A stretch of 64,000 nt of DNA, from positions 434,001 to 498,000 of the forward strand of contig CP073216.1 in the NCBI GenBank assembly GCA_020342235.1, given 5' to 3'. Each line of letters opens with the position of its first letter. The first letter of the stretch is position 1. Both the position numbers and the translations under genes were made by a program. Shown here one piece after another: positions 50,348 through 59,807 of the stretch. Origin of the DNA: Saccharomycopsis phalli (taxonomy: Eukaryota; Ascomycota; Saccharomycetes; Ascoideales; Saccharomycopsidaceae). The notes under the pieces are model-generated. The model was given only the letters and a program-made list of their open reading frames with translations. It made no database searches and was not told the origin of the DNA.

Positions 50348-50357
50348 ATCACGTGAT
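50348..50357. promoter_or_regulatory. ATCACGTGAT palindrome upstream of DEF1
   Basis: A perfect 10-bp palindrome with the RTCACRTG consensus on both strands, 88 bp before the DEF1 ATG and within the 257-bp gap to NHP6. Fits a Cbf1-type site. Confidence 0.5.
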
Positions 50358-50517
50358 CATACACCGGGTGTTCGGATTTCTATTTCTCAATGTTTCCCTG
50401 TCAAGAGCGCCTGCCTCGATAAACTGCGTCTACAAAAACATACAAAAACAACGGTCAAATTTCCAGTATACATTACAAATAAATATTCCCATCAGCCAAT
50501 CCCTCGCCAAGTGGTAT

Positions 50518-50880
50518 TTACTCGCCTGCTAATCTTTCTTGGTAAGCGGCTTTCTCTTGTTCATATCTTTTCTTGTCAGCTGCAGCCTTGGCTTCATATG
50601 GCACCCGGTCCTTCTCACTAAGAGCCTTCCATTTCTCACCCAACAATTTGCCTACTTGACCAAAGGTGATATCTGGATGCTCGGCTCGGACCACATCTCG
50701 GTTCTCGTTAGCAAAGAACATATAAGCTGACATCGATCTCTTTGGAGCATTTGGGTCTAGACGGGTTAATAAAAAACATTTTAAAAAAAAAAAAAGAATT
50801 AGTTATATAAACATACCCTTCTTCTTTCTAACAGTCTTAGTTCTTCTTCTTGGTGTTGCGTTCTCTCCGTCGCCAGCCAT
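50518..50880 (-). CDS. NHP6: Nhp6 HMG-box chromatin protein, spliced
   Basis: 100 residues: a basic N-terminus and one HMG box. Exon 1 is 50880-50817 (M-A-G-D-G-E-N... R-K-K-K) and exon 2 is 50756-50518. The 60-bp intron has GTATGT, an ATTAAC branch-like site and CGTCTAG. The joined junction reads [20 protein letters not shown], as in S. cerevisiae Nhp6A. Nhp6 bends DNA and works with FACT and SWI/SNF. Exon 2 alone would begin inside the HMG box. Only one copy is seen here. Confidence 0.95.
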
Positions 50881-52012
50881 TTTGTGCGTGTCTGTATATT
50901 AGTATAAAGAAAATTATAGGCAGCAGCAATCGCACACCCTATATAAACAAACACTAGTAAAAAGCGCGTCTCGGGTTATGAGCGTTGCAAAACTTCTAGT
51001 AGTGCCCGTTCTCAGCACGCACACTGAGTAGCTACAGCCAATTTTTCCAGGTCCACAAAAAATCCGCCTATATTCAAGAATATTATAATCACAACTTTGT
51101 ACCAATTTTGCCATAAATCTCAAATTTTTCATTATGAAATTTGCATATTGTGACTCTGTATATCTAACTTTTAATCTTTTCATATTCATTATGCATTAGA
51201 ATTTGGCGATCGAGGGACCTTACTTTGAGATCCATCACACATCAACAGTGCAATACGCTCACCACAATCACATTAATTTGATTATAAAGGCTAAGAAGCA
51301 TTGGAGTATAGTAGGATTTTTGTTTGATATTCACCTGGAAAAATTCGTGCTCATATTTTGTGTGCTTGCTCTATGGTGTTAATAAGGTACATACATTATG
51401 TTTGCTGTAGGGTAGTAAATTTACTATGTACTGCCAAATTCACACTATGTAAAGCTACAATACAGTGAGAAAAGGATAGTAAGCTATATATTATGGAGGA
51501 GGCGTTACCCGGACACTATCCGCGGGTAACCACACGTTGTAGTATGCTGCTTAGAAAAGTCAATTTGGAACCGATTTATAAGCAGGCAAATTGCTTGGGT
51601 TCAGGTATTTGTGTCTTGAAATTTCCTGGAATGTTAGTTAATGTGAATACACATGCAGTGACTTACCCCACCCACCAACAAATTCGCTTTGGCGAATTTA
51701 CTGACACAGCGATCCACACACTCTGACTCCCCTTTATTCAATTCAGATTCTCCGTATTCATGAGGTATACATTTTTCTCGACAGGTCCGAAGAAGTCTAT
51801 ACTGTTAGTCTTGTTCGGAACAAAAGGTTGTACCTACGTTTGAAACAACGTCTGCTGAGCATCAAACTGAAGCAGAGCCAATTTTATTTTCTCCTCATTC
51901 ACCTCCTGATCATCAAATCCACCATTCAAGAAAAACGACATTCGTCAACTGTATATTTTCAAGTTATATATTACATGTTGATCAACTATAAGATTTAATT
52001 TTTCACTCGTGG
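50881..52012. other. Intergenic upstream of NHP6
   Basis: 1.13 kb between the NHP6 start and the stop of the ABC gene (both minus strand). A 77-codon ATG frame at 51493-51726 has no recognisable features. A perfect hairpin lies at 51680-51699 (AAATTCGC, loop TTTG, GCGAATTT). I looked for tRNA boxes and snRNA starts and found none; an unrecognised ncRNA is possible. Confidence 0.5.
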
Positions 52013-53416
52013 TTATGAGCAATGTCCAATTTGGTACTGACCCACATCCTCCAATCTGAGGAAACGGTTGCACTCTGGAACTTCGTTAGCCACATGACCA
52101 ATGATCAAAACTGTCCCGGGCCAATTATTAATCAATTGCTTGCATTTGTGAATGTATGCGTCCTCCATACAACTCAATGCTTCATCGAGAATCAATATTT
52201 GCGGGCCCTTGATTATGGCACGAAGAAAAAGAGCCACTTTTTGCTCACTAATGGTAAGGTCATCAAACCGCACATCCTTGTTAAGATTGAACTCTTGGAT
52301 CAAAAACTCAACTTTGGATTTTTCAACGTCTGATAATGACTTGGGAGGGATCATGCCAATATCAAAGCCGCTGGCTAGCAAGTTCCACACTGAGATACTC
52401 TTTGGCACAATTGCATGCATCTCTGGAGAACTGAATCCAATGCTGCGATTGATGTCAAAATAATTATGCTTGCCGACTTTTCTTGGCTCATTATTAATGA
52501 CAATGCCCTTATTCCATGACTGTGGGTGGTCTGCCATTATCAAACTTAAAATTGTGGTTTTGCCTGTTCCGTTGTTTCCTCGAATATGGAACTTTTCACC
52601 TTGCTGTACGTCAAAGCTCAAGTTATCCAAAATCTTTTTACCCCGGTATGAAACAGTTACATTATCAAAACGAATAGCAGCATTGGCAGGCTTGTCGAAT
52701 ATTCTCTGGATAATTTCCTGTGAATTGTCTTCCATACTTTGTAACTCTTGCGGGATCTCAATCGCAAAGGAACCTTTTTCGCCTTGGTTCATGATTCCTT
52801 GGTCACCAACAATTGCTACGTGAGTAATCCATTCAGGAATTGGATCTTGGTAACGTAGTCCAATCACAACGTTTGGATCAGGTGGTAGAGACAGCAAGGT
52901 TGAGGAAATGAGATTAGTAGCCTCGGGGTCGAGACCCAAGAACGGATCATCCACAATAAGCATAGTTGGCTTTTTAATCAACGTCTTTGCAAACACAGCC
53001 CGGCGCCTTTGGCCATTGCTTAGCCCAATCAAGTAGTTATCTTTCAAGGAGTCCAACTGCAATTTCTTTAATACTGAGTCAACAAGGGGTTTGTCATAGG
53101 TGTTGTTGACATTGATATGCTGGTTTGTGACAAACCGAAACACAGTGTCATCCGTATCTTCCTTAAAGTACTCATATCTAGCACTTATATGTTGCGTAGA
53201 CTTTTGGGACCCAAAATTGATAAACTCGGATCTGGGTGCGTATTCAACCTGCGCAGAAATATATTTACCTGCCAAAACTTTCAACAACAGGGTTTTTTGG
53301 TTGCCTAGAATAGCCCAGCGCTCAGAGGGCTTTATCTCAAAGTTCAAGGGATTCTTGCGGAATAGATACTTCCCATTGTCCCTAAAAACGGCGTTTTTTA
53401 CTCGGATTAGTGACAT
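52013..53416 (-). CDS. Twin-ATPase ABC protein (YDR061W orthologue)
   Basis: 467 residues, two ABC nucleotide-binding domains and no membrane helices. Domain 1 keeps the signature LSNGQRRRAVFAK and a Walker B-like MLIVDDPFLGLDP, but its Walker A region (LGNQKTLLLKVLAG) lacks the usual GxxGxGKS/T. Domain 2 has a good Walker A (GNNGTGKTT) and Walker B (ILILDEALS), with a weak signature. Long matches to S. cerevisiae YDR061W include SARYEYFKEDTDDT, the GLRYQDPIPEW segment, ADHPQSWN and a final LRLEDVGQYQIG. Function is unknown; the S. cerevisiae protein is reported as mitochondrial. It is divergent from LCB2, its neighbour in S. cerevisiae too. Confidence 0.88.
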   Translation of the reverse strand: MSLIRVKNAVFRDNGKYLFRKNPLNFEIKPSERWAILGNQKTLLLKVLAGKYISAQVEYAPRSEFINFGSQKSTQHISARYEYFKEDTDDTVFRFVTNQHINVNNTYDKPLVDSVLKKLQLDSLKDNYLIGLSNGQRRRAVFAKTLIKKPTMLIVDDPFLGLDPEATNLISSTLLSLPPDPNVVIGLRYQDPIPEWITHVAIVGDQGIMNQGEKGSFAIEIPQELQSMEDNSQEIIQRIFDKPANAAIRFDNVTVSYRGKKILDNLSFDVQQGEKFHIRGNNGTGKTTILSLIMADHPQSWNKGIVINNEPRKVGKHNYFDINRSIGFSSPEMHAIVPKSISVWNLLASGFDIGMIPPKSLSDVEKSKVEFLIQEFNLNKDVRFDDLTISEQKVALFLRAIIKGPQILILDEALSCMEDAYIHKCKQLINNWPGTVLIIGHVANEVPECNRFLRLEDVGQYQIGHCS

Positions 53417-53695
53417 TTGTGACTCATGAATTAAATTGTCACGCAGTGGGGTATAACGAAGCGGTCATATCCGGGTGATGTACCATCATACACTTGGTCA
53501 GCGATATAACTAATATGTAGTATATTGTGCCCGATAAATTCGCATTTATTTATCGATTCATCCCCAGTCTTTTATTCAATTTAATTATCCGTCTAACAGT
53601 TTTGCAGGGCACATAACCTTGATTGCGCGGTGTGGGTTTTTGAATTTGAATAGATCGGCCTATTCTGTCCAAGTGGTGGAAATTTTTGTACAAAA

Positions 53696-55330
53696 ATGGG
53701 CTCAGTAAAAATTCCAAAGTACATAGCCAACGTTGGTTTGACAAAGGAGGAACAGCGCGAGAAGGAGTTTGGTCTGTTGGAATCCAAGGAATTTTTGTAC
53801 ACGTCACAGCATCCTGTTGGCGAACCATATATCACTGAAAAATTAGAAGAGCCTTCATACTTGACGATTCTCATTACGTACTTGAACTACTTGATCTTGA
53901 TCATCGTGGGAAATTTCAAGGACTTTTTTGGTATTCATTTTGCAAAGAATCGGTTTAGCGATGTTATGGAGAAGGATGGCTACGCACCGTACTACTCAAG
54001 ATTAGAAAGTTTTTATGTTCGAAGATTAAAAAGAAAGATTGACGATGGGTTTTCTGTTCCTACAACAGGTGTTCCTGGACGATACATTACTTGCTTTGAT
54101 CGTTATTCGGATAACTATAACGAGACATTGAAGTACACTGGGAAAGTAACCAACTGTCTTAATTTAGCATCATATAACTATCTTGGATTTGCCCAATCTG
54201 TCGGGGCATGTACTGATCATGCTCTTGAGGTCCTTGAGGAATATGGTACCAGTATTCATGGACCTAGAAACCAGATTGGGACTACTGATATACATGTGAA
54301 ATTGGAGAAGTTGATTGCTCGGTTTGTGGGAAAGGACGATGCATTAATATTTTCGCAAGGTTTCACTACTAACGCAAACTTTTTCACGTCCATTATTGAT
54401 TCTGAGTGTTTGGTTATTTCGGATGAATTGAACCATGCCTCGATTAGAACTGGTTTACGAGTCTCGGGCACCACCATTAAGATTTTTCAACACAATGATA
54501 TGAAGAAATTAGAGTCTGTTATTCGGACGAACATCGCCCAGGGCCAGCCACGGACCAGAAAGCCATGGAAGAAGATCTTGGTGTGTGTAGAAGGACTTTA
54601 TTCTATGGAGGGGACCATGTGTGCATTACCACAGATTTTAGAGTTGAAGGACAAGTATGGATTCTACTTGTTTGTGGACGAGGCCCACTCCATTGGAGCA
54701 ATGGGGCCAAATGGAAGAGGTGTGTGTGACTACTTCAATATTGATCCCAGCAGAGTGGACATACTCATGGGAACCTTGACAAAGTCTTTTGGTGCTGCCG
54801 GAGGATATATTGCTGCTGATCAGAATATTATCGACCTGCTTAGAGCCGACATTTTAAGTAATGGATACGCTGAATCGATATCGCCAGTTGTGTGTGCCCA
54901 GATCTATACTTCATTGAAGATTATAAGCGGAGAAATCAACCCAGGGGAAGGAAAGGAGCGGATTGAGCGGATTGCCTTCAACTCAAGATACTTGAGATTT
55001 GGTTTGCGTAAGTTAGGGTTCATTGCCTATGGTATGGATGATGCACCTATCATTCCTGTATTGCTATATGTTCCAAACAAGTTGCCAGCTGTTGCCAGGG
55101 CTCTCTATAAGCGGGGAATTGCCATTGTCATTGTTGGATACCCAGCCACATCCGTCATTACTTCTAGAGTTAGACTCTGTGTTTCTGCAGCATTGACAAA
55201 GTCCGACTTGGATAGAATTTTGAGCGAGTTTGACTTCATTGGAGACAAGTTATACTTCAAGTATGCAAGAGGCAAGCACGATGAAGAACCTTTTAACGAT
55301 AGACCTAATGCCACTCTTGCTAATTACTAA
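53696..55330 (+). CDS. LCB2: Serine palmitoyltransferase subunit Lcb2
   Basis: 544 residues. With Lcb1 it condenses serine and palmitoyl-CoA, the first step of sphingolipid synthesis, at the ER. A hydrophobic helix lies near 56-76 (LTILITYLNYLILIIVGNF). The PLP-enzyme fold has CLNLASYNYLGFAQ, YGTSIHGPRNQIGTTDIHVK, DEAHSIGAMGPNGRG and the PLP-binding Lys363 in GTLTKSFGAAGGYI. The C-terminal domain has VPVLLYVPNKLPA-like IPVLLYVP and a GIAIVIVGYPATSV segment. The ATG at 53696 gives M-G-S-V-K-I-P-K-Y, and length is close to other yeasts. Confidence 0.95.
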   Translation: MGSVKIPKYIANVGLTKEEQREKEFGLLESKEFLYTSQHPVGEPYITEKLEEPSYLTILITYLNYLILIIVGNFKDFFGIHFAKNRFSDVMEKDGYAPYYSRLESFYVRRLKRKIDDGFSVPTTGVPGRYITCFDRYSDNYNETLKYTGKVTNCLNLASYNYLGFAQSVGACTDHALEVLEEYGTSIHGPRNQIGTTDIHVKLEKLIARFVGKDDALIFSQGFTTNANFFTSIIDSECLVISDELNHASIRTGLRVSGTTIKIFQHNDMKKLESVIRTNIAQGQPRTRKPWKKILVCVEGLYSMEGTMCALPQILELKDKYGFYLFVDEAHSIGAMGPNGRGVCDYFNIDPSRVDILMGTLTKSFGAAGGYIAADQNIIDLLRADILSNGYAESISPVVCAQIYTSLKIISGEINPGEGKERIERIAFNSRYLRFGLRKLGFIAYGMDDAPIIPVLLYVPNKLPAVARALYKRGIAIVIVGYPATSVITSRVRLCVSAALTKSDLDRILSEFDFIGDKLYFKYARGKHDEEPFNDRPNATLANY

Positions 55331-55543
55331 TGTCCTCAGTCTTTGCAAAGTTCATTTGTGCAATAAATCACACAGCCTATGCATTTACCGCATTAGCAAT
55401 ATGAAGTATAATTATTGGTACTCTTTCTTTTGTATGTTAATCAGCTAATTTAATATTATTATTTTTGTAGACTCCGCACTGCCCTTAATCTCAACGAAAA
55501 ACAATTTTGGCCGTGCATACTAATCGTTACCTTACATGATTAA

Positions 55544-58009
55544 ATGGTGGATTCTAGCACTAAGACCATAGTTGAGTTGAATAGTGAAATAGACAAAATA
55601 TGCGACGGGTACCGTGCCTTGAGTACTATAAATTGCTTGAACAAGGCCATCAGCCACCTTGAACAGTATAAGCAGGTACAGCCCTATGACGAGGCGTACA
55701 TTCACTTCTTGGTGGCAACCACGATAGTAACTAATGTGATACCTGAAAAATCTGACTTTCAGGAGTTTATGAGAAACACAAACAAGAAGGAAATTTTTGA
55801 TGGCCTTGTGAGTAACATTTTCCATGACAAGCGGATCACTTCCATTAAAGAAGCGATCAAGGCTCGGCCCAATCAGGAAGATAACTTGATGGAACGATTT
55901 AACAGGTTAAGAGTAGGAAAGAAGCACTTGTCGCCGCCTTTGAAACTAAATTATAGATCTAGGTCTCCTTCACCAATAAGGCCCTCCATAGATTTTGGAG
56001 ATACCAACAATGAGACCTTTTTTGAACAATACAATGAGCAACGATTTTTGGGCCCTGGGGAACTCTTACTGTTAATAAAAGAGGCACCCAAATCGATTTT
56101 GCTATTAGATATTAGAAATAGAAAAGATTTTGATCAATCACATATTTTGTTTGACAATATTGTTTGCATTGAACCGTTTACCATCCAATCAAACCTTACA
56201 GAGATTGAGCTTCAGAACTCGTTATTGATTTCTCCGCAAAAGGAGCAACTGTTGTTTGAACATCGGAATTTATTTGAATTGGTTGTCTTGTATGACTTCA
56301 ATTATAAGCAAGATGACCAGCTCCCTAGCTATTTTTTTAAGCTTTCAACAATCATTAATATGAAGAGCTTGTACAAGCCTTTGAAGAGAAACCCAGTAAT
56401 CTTGACGGGTGGCTTGCTGAGCATTATCACCCAGTTTGGCAAGCAGTTCATCAGCGAACCTAGGGTCGAGGAACTAATTGAGCCGATTAAAATTCCTTCA
56501 AGACCACTCAGCTTTAGACGAACTGGAGACTTTGGTGGTTTTAAAATCGATGGTCTTTCCAACGGCACACAACAAATGTTTGGTGATCAAATAATTGGTA
56601 ATGGAACCAGTCATCTGTTTGATTCTGCCGGCGATAATAAAAGTAATAACGACATGTTCAAAACCTCAAACAATAACATGTATTTCCAACAGCCTGTTCC
56701 AAAGAGAAATTCCCTTGCGAGTCCTGTATCAGTATCTGCGAATCAATTTAATCTTAATGAGTCCTCTTCTGTCGACGGAATAGCTGCTTCATCTCCTTTC
56801 GCGCCACCAAACGACACGCCCAAGTTTCAATATCCAGGAATAATAGCACCGGAACCGGTGGCAGTTAGTTCTAGTCCAGTTCTAGGTCACAGCACTTTAC
56901 CCCCAATGATGAAACCGATACCTGTGGACTTTACAACAGGACTTTATAATCTTGGTAATTCTTGTTATATGAACTGTGTATTGCAATGCTTGGCTGGAAC
57001 CACACAATTGACATACATATTTTTAACCAACTCTTACAGAAGGTACATTAATGTTAATAGTAAACTAGGGTCTAAAGGGGTATTAGCAAATAACTATTAT
57101 GAGGTTCTCAAGCTAATGTCCAAAATCACTGGAGATTCTTACATTGTGCCATCAAAATTCAAGAATATTTGCGGATCCTTGAACTCAGAATTCAAGGGCT
57201 ATGAGCAACAGGATTGTCAAGAGTTTTTGAATTTTCTTTTGGATGGATTGCACGAAGATATTAATCAATGTGGCGGTAATCCACCAATGAAGCAATTATC
57301 GGAGGAGGATGAACTCAGGAGAGAAAGTTTGCCATTTAGAATTGCGGCGACTATTGAATGGGAACGATACTTAAAGACGGACTTCAGTGCAATAATCGAT
57401 TTGTTCACTGGACAATACTTGTCTAGGTTGACTTGTTTAGTGTGTGGTCGAACTTCCACTACGTACCAGGCATTTTCCACATTGAGTTTACCAATCCCAG
57501 CAAAACCAACACCAACCATTGAGGACTGCTTTGTTGAATTCACCAAAACAGAACTACTAGATGATGATAATAAATGGGGTTGCCCATCCTGCAAAAAGCC
57601 ACAGCGGTCGACCAAGATGTTGAAAATCACTAGATTGCCTAAAGTTCTTATTATTCATTTTAAGCGATTCAAGAGTGGTTTTGGCCTTGCCAAGTTGGAG
57701 ACTCCTATTAGTTATCCTGTGACTGAGGAAATCAAGTTAGACAAATTTTGGACTCCTGTATCAAGTGAGAACGAGTTAAGAAAACTAAACCAATTGCAGA
57801 TCAGGGGTCAAGTGCCACCGTTTAATTATAAGGTTTATGGGGTGGTTAATCATAGCGGAACTTTAAGAGGAGGACATTATACTAGTTGGGTTTACAAGGG
57901 CTTGAAAAAGGGATGGTGTTACTTTGATGATACCAAAGTTTACAAGCAACAAAATAGTAACAAGGTTTGCACTAAGGATAATTATCTATTATTTCTTCAA
58001 CGGGTCTAG
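55544..58009 (+). CDS. DOA4: Doa4-type ubiquitin-specific protease (rhodanese + USP)
   Basis: 821 residues. Doa4 removes ubiquitin from cargo at late endosomes and maintains the free ubiquitin pool. The N-terminal ~100 residues are MIT-like helical, a rhodanese-like domain spans about 165-310 (LLLDIRNRKDFDQSHI), and a disordered linker follows. The USP domain starts TTGLYNLGNSCYMNCVLQCL with catalytic Cys474 and ends with the His box LRGGHYTSWVYKG (His778). A zinc-binding CLVCGRTS...CPSCKKPQ pair is present. The pairing with DOS2 matches YDR069C-YDR068W and supports DOA4 over the paralogue UBP5. Its stop is 1 bp from the DOS2 stop on the other strand. Confidence 0.9.
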   Translation: MVDSSTKTIVELNSEIDKICDGYRALSTINCLNKAISHLEQYKQVQPYDEAYIHFLVATTIVTNVIPEKSDFQEFMRNTNKKEIFDGLVSNIFHDKRITSIKEAIKARPNQEDNLMERFNRLRVGKKHLSPPLKLNYRSRSPSPIRPSIDFGDTNNETFFEQYNEQRFLGPGELLLLIKEAPKSILLLDIRNRKDFDQSHILFDNIVCIEPFTIQSNLTEIELQNSLLISPQKEQLLFEHRNLFELVVLYDFNYKQDDQLPSYFFKLSTIINMKSLYKPLKRNPVILTGGLLSIITQFGKQFISEPRVEELIEPIKIPSRPLSFRRTGDFGGFKIDGLSNGTQQMFGDQIIGNGTSHLFDSAGDNKSNNDMFKTSNNNMYFQQPVPKRNSLASPVSVSANQFNLNESSSVDGIAASSPFAPPNDTPKFQYPGIIAPEPVAVSSSPVLGHSTLPPMMKPIPVDFTTGLYNLGNSCYMNCVLQCLAGTTQLTYIFLTNSYRRYINVNSKLGSKGVLANNYYEVLKLMSKITGDSYIVPSKFKNICGSLNSEFKGYEQQDCQEFLNFLLDGLHEDINQCGGNPPMKQLSEEDELRRESLPFRIAATIEWERYLKTDFSAIIDLFTGQYLSRLTCLVCGRTSTTYQAFSTLSLPIPAKPTPTIEDCFVEFTKTELLDDDNKWGCPSCKKPQRSTKMLKITRLPKVLIIHFKRFKSGFGLAKLETPISYPVTEEIKLDKFWTPVSSENELRKLNQLQIRGQVPPFNYKVYGVVNHSGTLRGGHYTSWVYKGLKKGWCYFDDTKVYKQQNSNKVCTKDNYLLFLQRV

Positions 58010-58010
58010 A

Positions 58011-59123
58011 CTATTCCCAGTCGTCATCGTCATCGTCATCAACCTCCTGTTTTTGTTTTTTACTTGCCACCACGTCCAAAGTTGAGGAGTTGTTCGACTT
58101 CAAGTCATATGTGATCTCAGATGAAGTTCTGGAGTCGATATTTGCCGATTTCGAACTCTTTGATTTTTCTTTGTTTGTGTCTTCGTCCTCTTCATCCTCT
58201 TCATCCCACTTAAATTCATCGTCATCGTTTTCGTTTTGCAAAAGCTGTCTCCGTTTTTCTTCCTGCTCCAAAATTTGATTATGCATATAAAAGTAGCGAA
58301 TCCAAAACTCGTCGTACGCCACTTTGGTCGGCACAATGCTAGACATTAAGTGCTGTAGTGAAGGGTGCTTTTTAAGCAACTCGGTAATCTCGCCGGTTTT
58401 CTCGTCCAAATTAAACTTGCCTTTGAACTTGTCAAACTGCTCGTCCACTGCCTCTGTAAGATACAAGTCCTGAGAAGTATGCAAGGCATTCAACTGAGCA
58501 TCAGTTCTTGTGGCATAGATGGGTGTCTTGATATTCTCAGGTACATTAAATAAAACACTAGCCTCGTTCTCATCCAAATCACCGACATTGGCCTCGTCGA
58601 TACGTCTGTCTGTAGGCTCTTCTATTATGGCACTCTTGATGAAATTACTCACTTTAGCAGCATAAGCACCGGCAAAGTTTTCCACTTGTTCCAACTCCTT
58701 GTCCAAATCATCCAAATACCCGTTGGTAGTTCCGGACAAAAGTTCCAACATCGTCTTCGATTGGGTCTCTCCTCCCAGACTGACCTTCTCCTTGCCTTTG
58801 TCGTCACCCCCTAGAGCTAACAGCTTGGTTTTATTAGCAATATCCTCCACCTGTTTTCTACCTTGGCTCAATACTTCTTCAAACCTTTTTGGTGTGCCTT
58901 CAGGGAGCTTCACCTTTCCTAAAAAGCCAGTAAATGAATTACCCCATCCAGAGGTCGCCTTCAGAAACACATTGTAAGTCTCCTCGATCTTATCTTCAAA
59001 CTTGGTAAACTCCTCTTCAGTCTTCTTATTAATACCCTCATCCTTGGTTTCTTTCAATGTCTCAGTAGAGCTGGCAGTGCCTTTCTCTGTTGCTACTGGA
59101 TCAAATACAAAGTCCATTGTCAA
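58011..59123 (-). CDS. DOS2: Dos2: BSD-domain protein
   Basis: 370 residues. A helical N-terminal region (FLKATSGWGNSFTGFLGKVK) resembles BSD-domain proteins of the Dos2/SYAP type. The BSD domain is at about 220-290, with LKKHPSLQHLMSSIVPTKVA and the FWIRYFY aromatic motif. The C-terminus is acidic (D/E runs) and ends in W-E. The ATG at 59123 is used; M3 would also fit (M-D-F-V-F). In S. cerevisiae DOS2 (YDR068W) lies between OCA6 and DOA4 in the same relative orientations, as here. Molecular role is poorly known; localisation is cytoplasmic in yeast. Confidence 0.87.
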   Translation of the reverse strand: MTMDFVFDPVATEKGTASSTETLKETKDEGINKKTEEEFTKFEDKIEETYNVFLKATSGWGNSFTGFLGKVKLPEGTPKRFEEVLSQGRKQVEDIANKTKLLALGGDDKGKEKVSLGGETQSKTMLELLSGTTNGYLDDLDKELEQVENFAGAYAAKVSNFIKSAIIEEPTDRRIDEANVGDLDENEASVLFNVPENIKTPIYATRTDAQLNALHTSQDLYLTEAVDEQFDKFKGKFNLDEKTGEITELLKKHPSLQHLMSSIVPTKVAYDEFWIRYFYMHNQILEQEEKRRQLLQNENDDDEFKWDEEDEEDEDTNKEKSKSSKSANIDSRTSSEITYDLKSNNSSTLDVVASKKQKQEVDDDDDDDWE

Positions 59124-59222
59124 TTAGAGGATGCTGCAGTCGATCTTCAAACATCCACGCTTTATATCCGGGTAATTAAACTAGCTTCGATGAGATGATT
59201 TTGACATGGGCCAGAATTTACA

Positions 59223-59807
59223 ATGAGTGTACCGGCTTCCTTGGTGCCTCCCTTGCGATTCTCTACGGTGAATCCACTGATATTTCGAGGATCATATCCT
59301 CGGAAAATCAATTACCGGTTCCTACAACGGTATCGAATCAAAACAATAATATCTTTGATTCCAAATGCAGTCAGTCCAGAATCTGATCTGGATTTATACA
59401 ACTTTGCCAAAGAGGAGGGGATAAAATTGCTACACGTAGAAGTGGGAAAGGGGGGCAAGGGGAAAAAAAGAAGAGTTCCATTGACGCATGAAATGGCTCT
59501 TGGCGTGATACAATTGATGATCGATCTGGAAAATTTACCAGTTTATATTCATTGTCTAAATGGAGGACATGTCACCTCTTTGGTGGTGGCTTGCTTTAGA
59601 AGTGTGCTTCTGTGGAATAATGCACTGATCGTCAATGAGTTCCTTCTGTTTTCTGAGACCATCAATGTTGCTGATCGGTCATTTGTTGAAAGTTTCTCAG
59701 GCGAACTTAGATTACCAGAAAATTATACGGACATATGGCAAGGAATCGAAACTGGAAATCCAAACATTAAGTTGGTCCTATATAAGGATCACGTCTCCCT
59801 TTTTTAG
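59223..59807 (+). CDS. OCA6: Oca6: atypical dual-specificity phosphatase-like protein
   Basis: 194 residues of the Siw14/Oca plant-and-fungi atypical DSP family, whose members act on or signal through inositol pyrophosphates. Start SVPASLVPPLRFSTVNP then FRGSYPRKINYRFLQ and IISLIPN are diagnostic. The P-loop reads IHCLNGGHVTS: the Cys (C111) is kept but the +6 Arg of H-C-x5-R is Val117. S. cerevisiae Oca6 has the same lack as I recall it, so it is probably a non-catalytic member of the Oca complex. The 3' end overlaps the SLD5 3' end by 30 bp on the opposite strand. Confidence 0.88.
   Translation: MSVPASLVPPLRFSTVNPLIFRGSYPRKINYRFLQRYRIKTIISLIPNAVSPESDLDLYNFAKEEGIKLLHVEVGKGGKGKKRRVPLTHEMALGVIQLMIDLENLPVYIHCLNGGHVTSLVVACFRSVLLWNNALIVNEFLLFSETINVADRSFVESFSGELRLPENYTDIWQGIETGNPNIKLVLYKDHVSLF

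Noticed and set aside
49707-50621. 304-codon open frame antisense to DEF1 and NHP6
   Set aside because: Runs through DEF1, its promoter and the NHP6 3' end; no domain, unlikely to be translated.
51493-51726. 77-codon ATG open frame upstream of NHP6
   Set aside because: Has an ATG but no motif, no codon bias and overlaps a hairpin; too weak to call.
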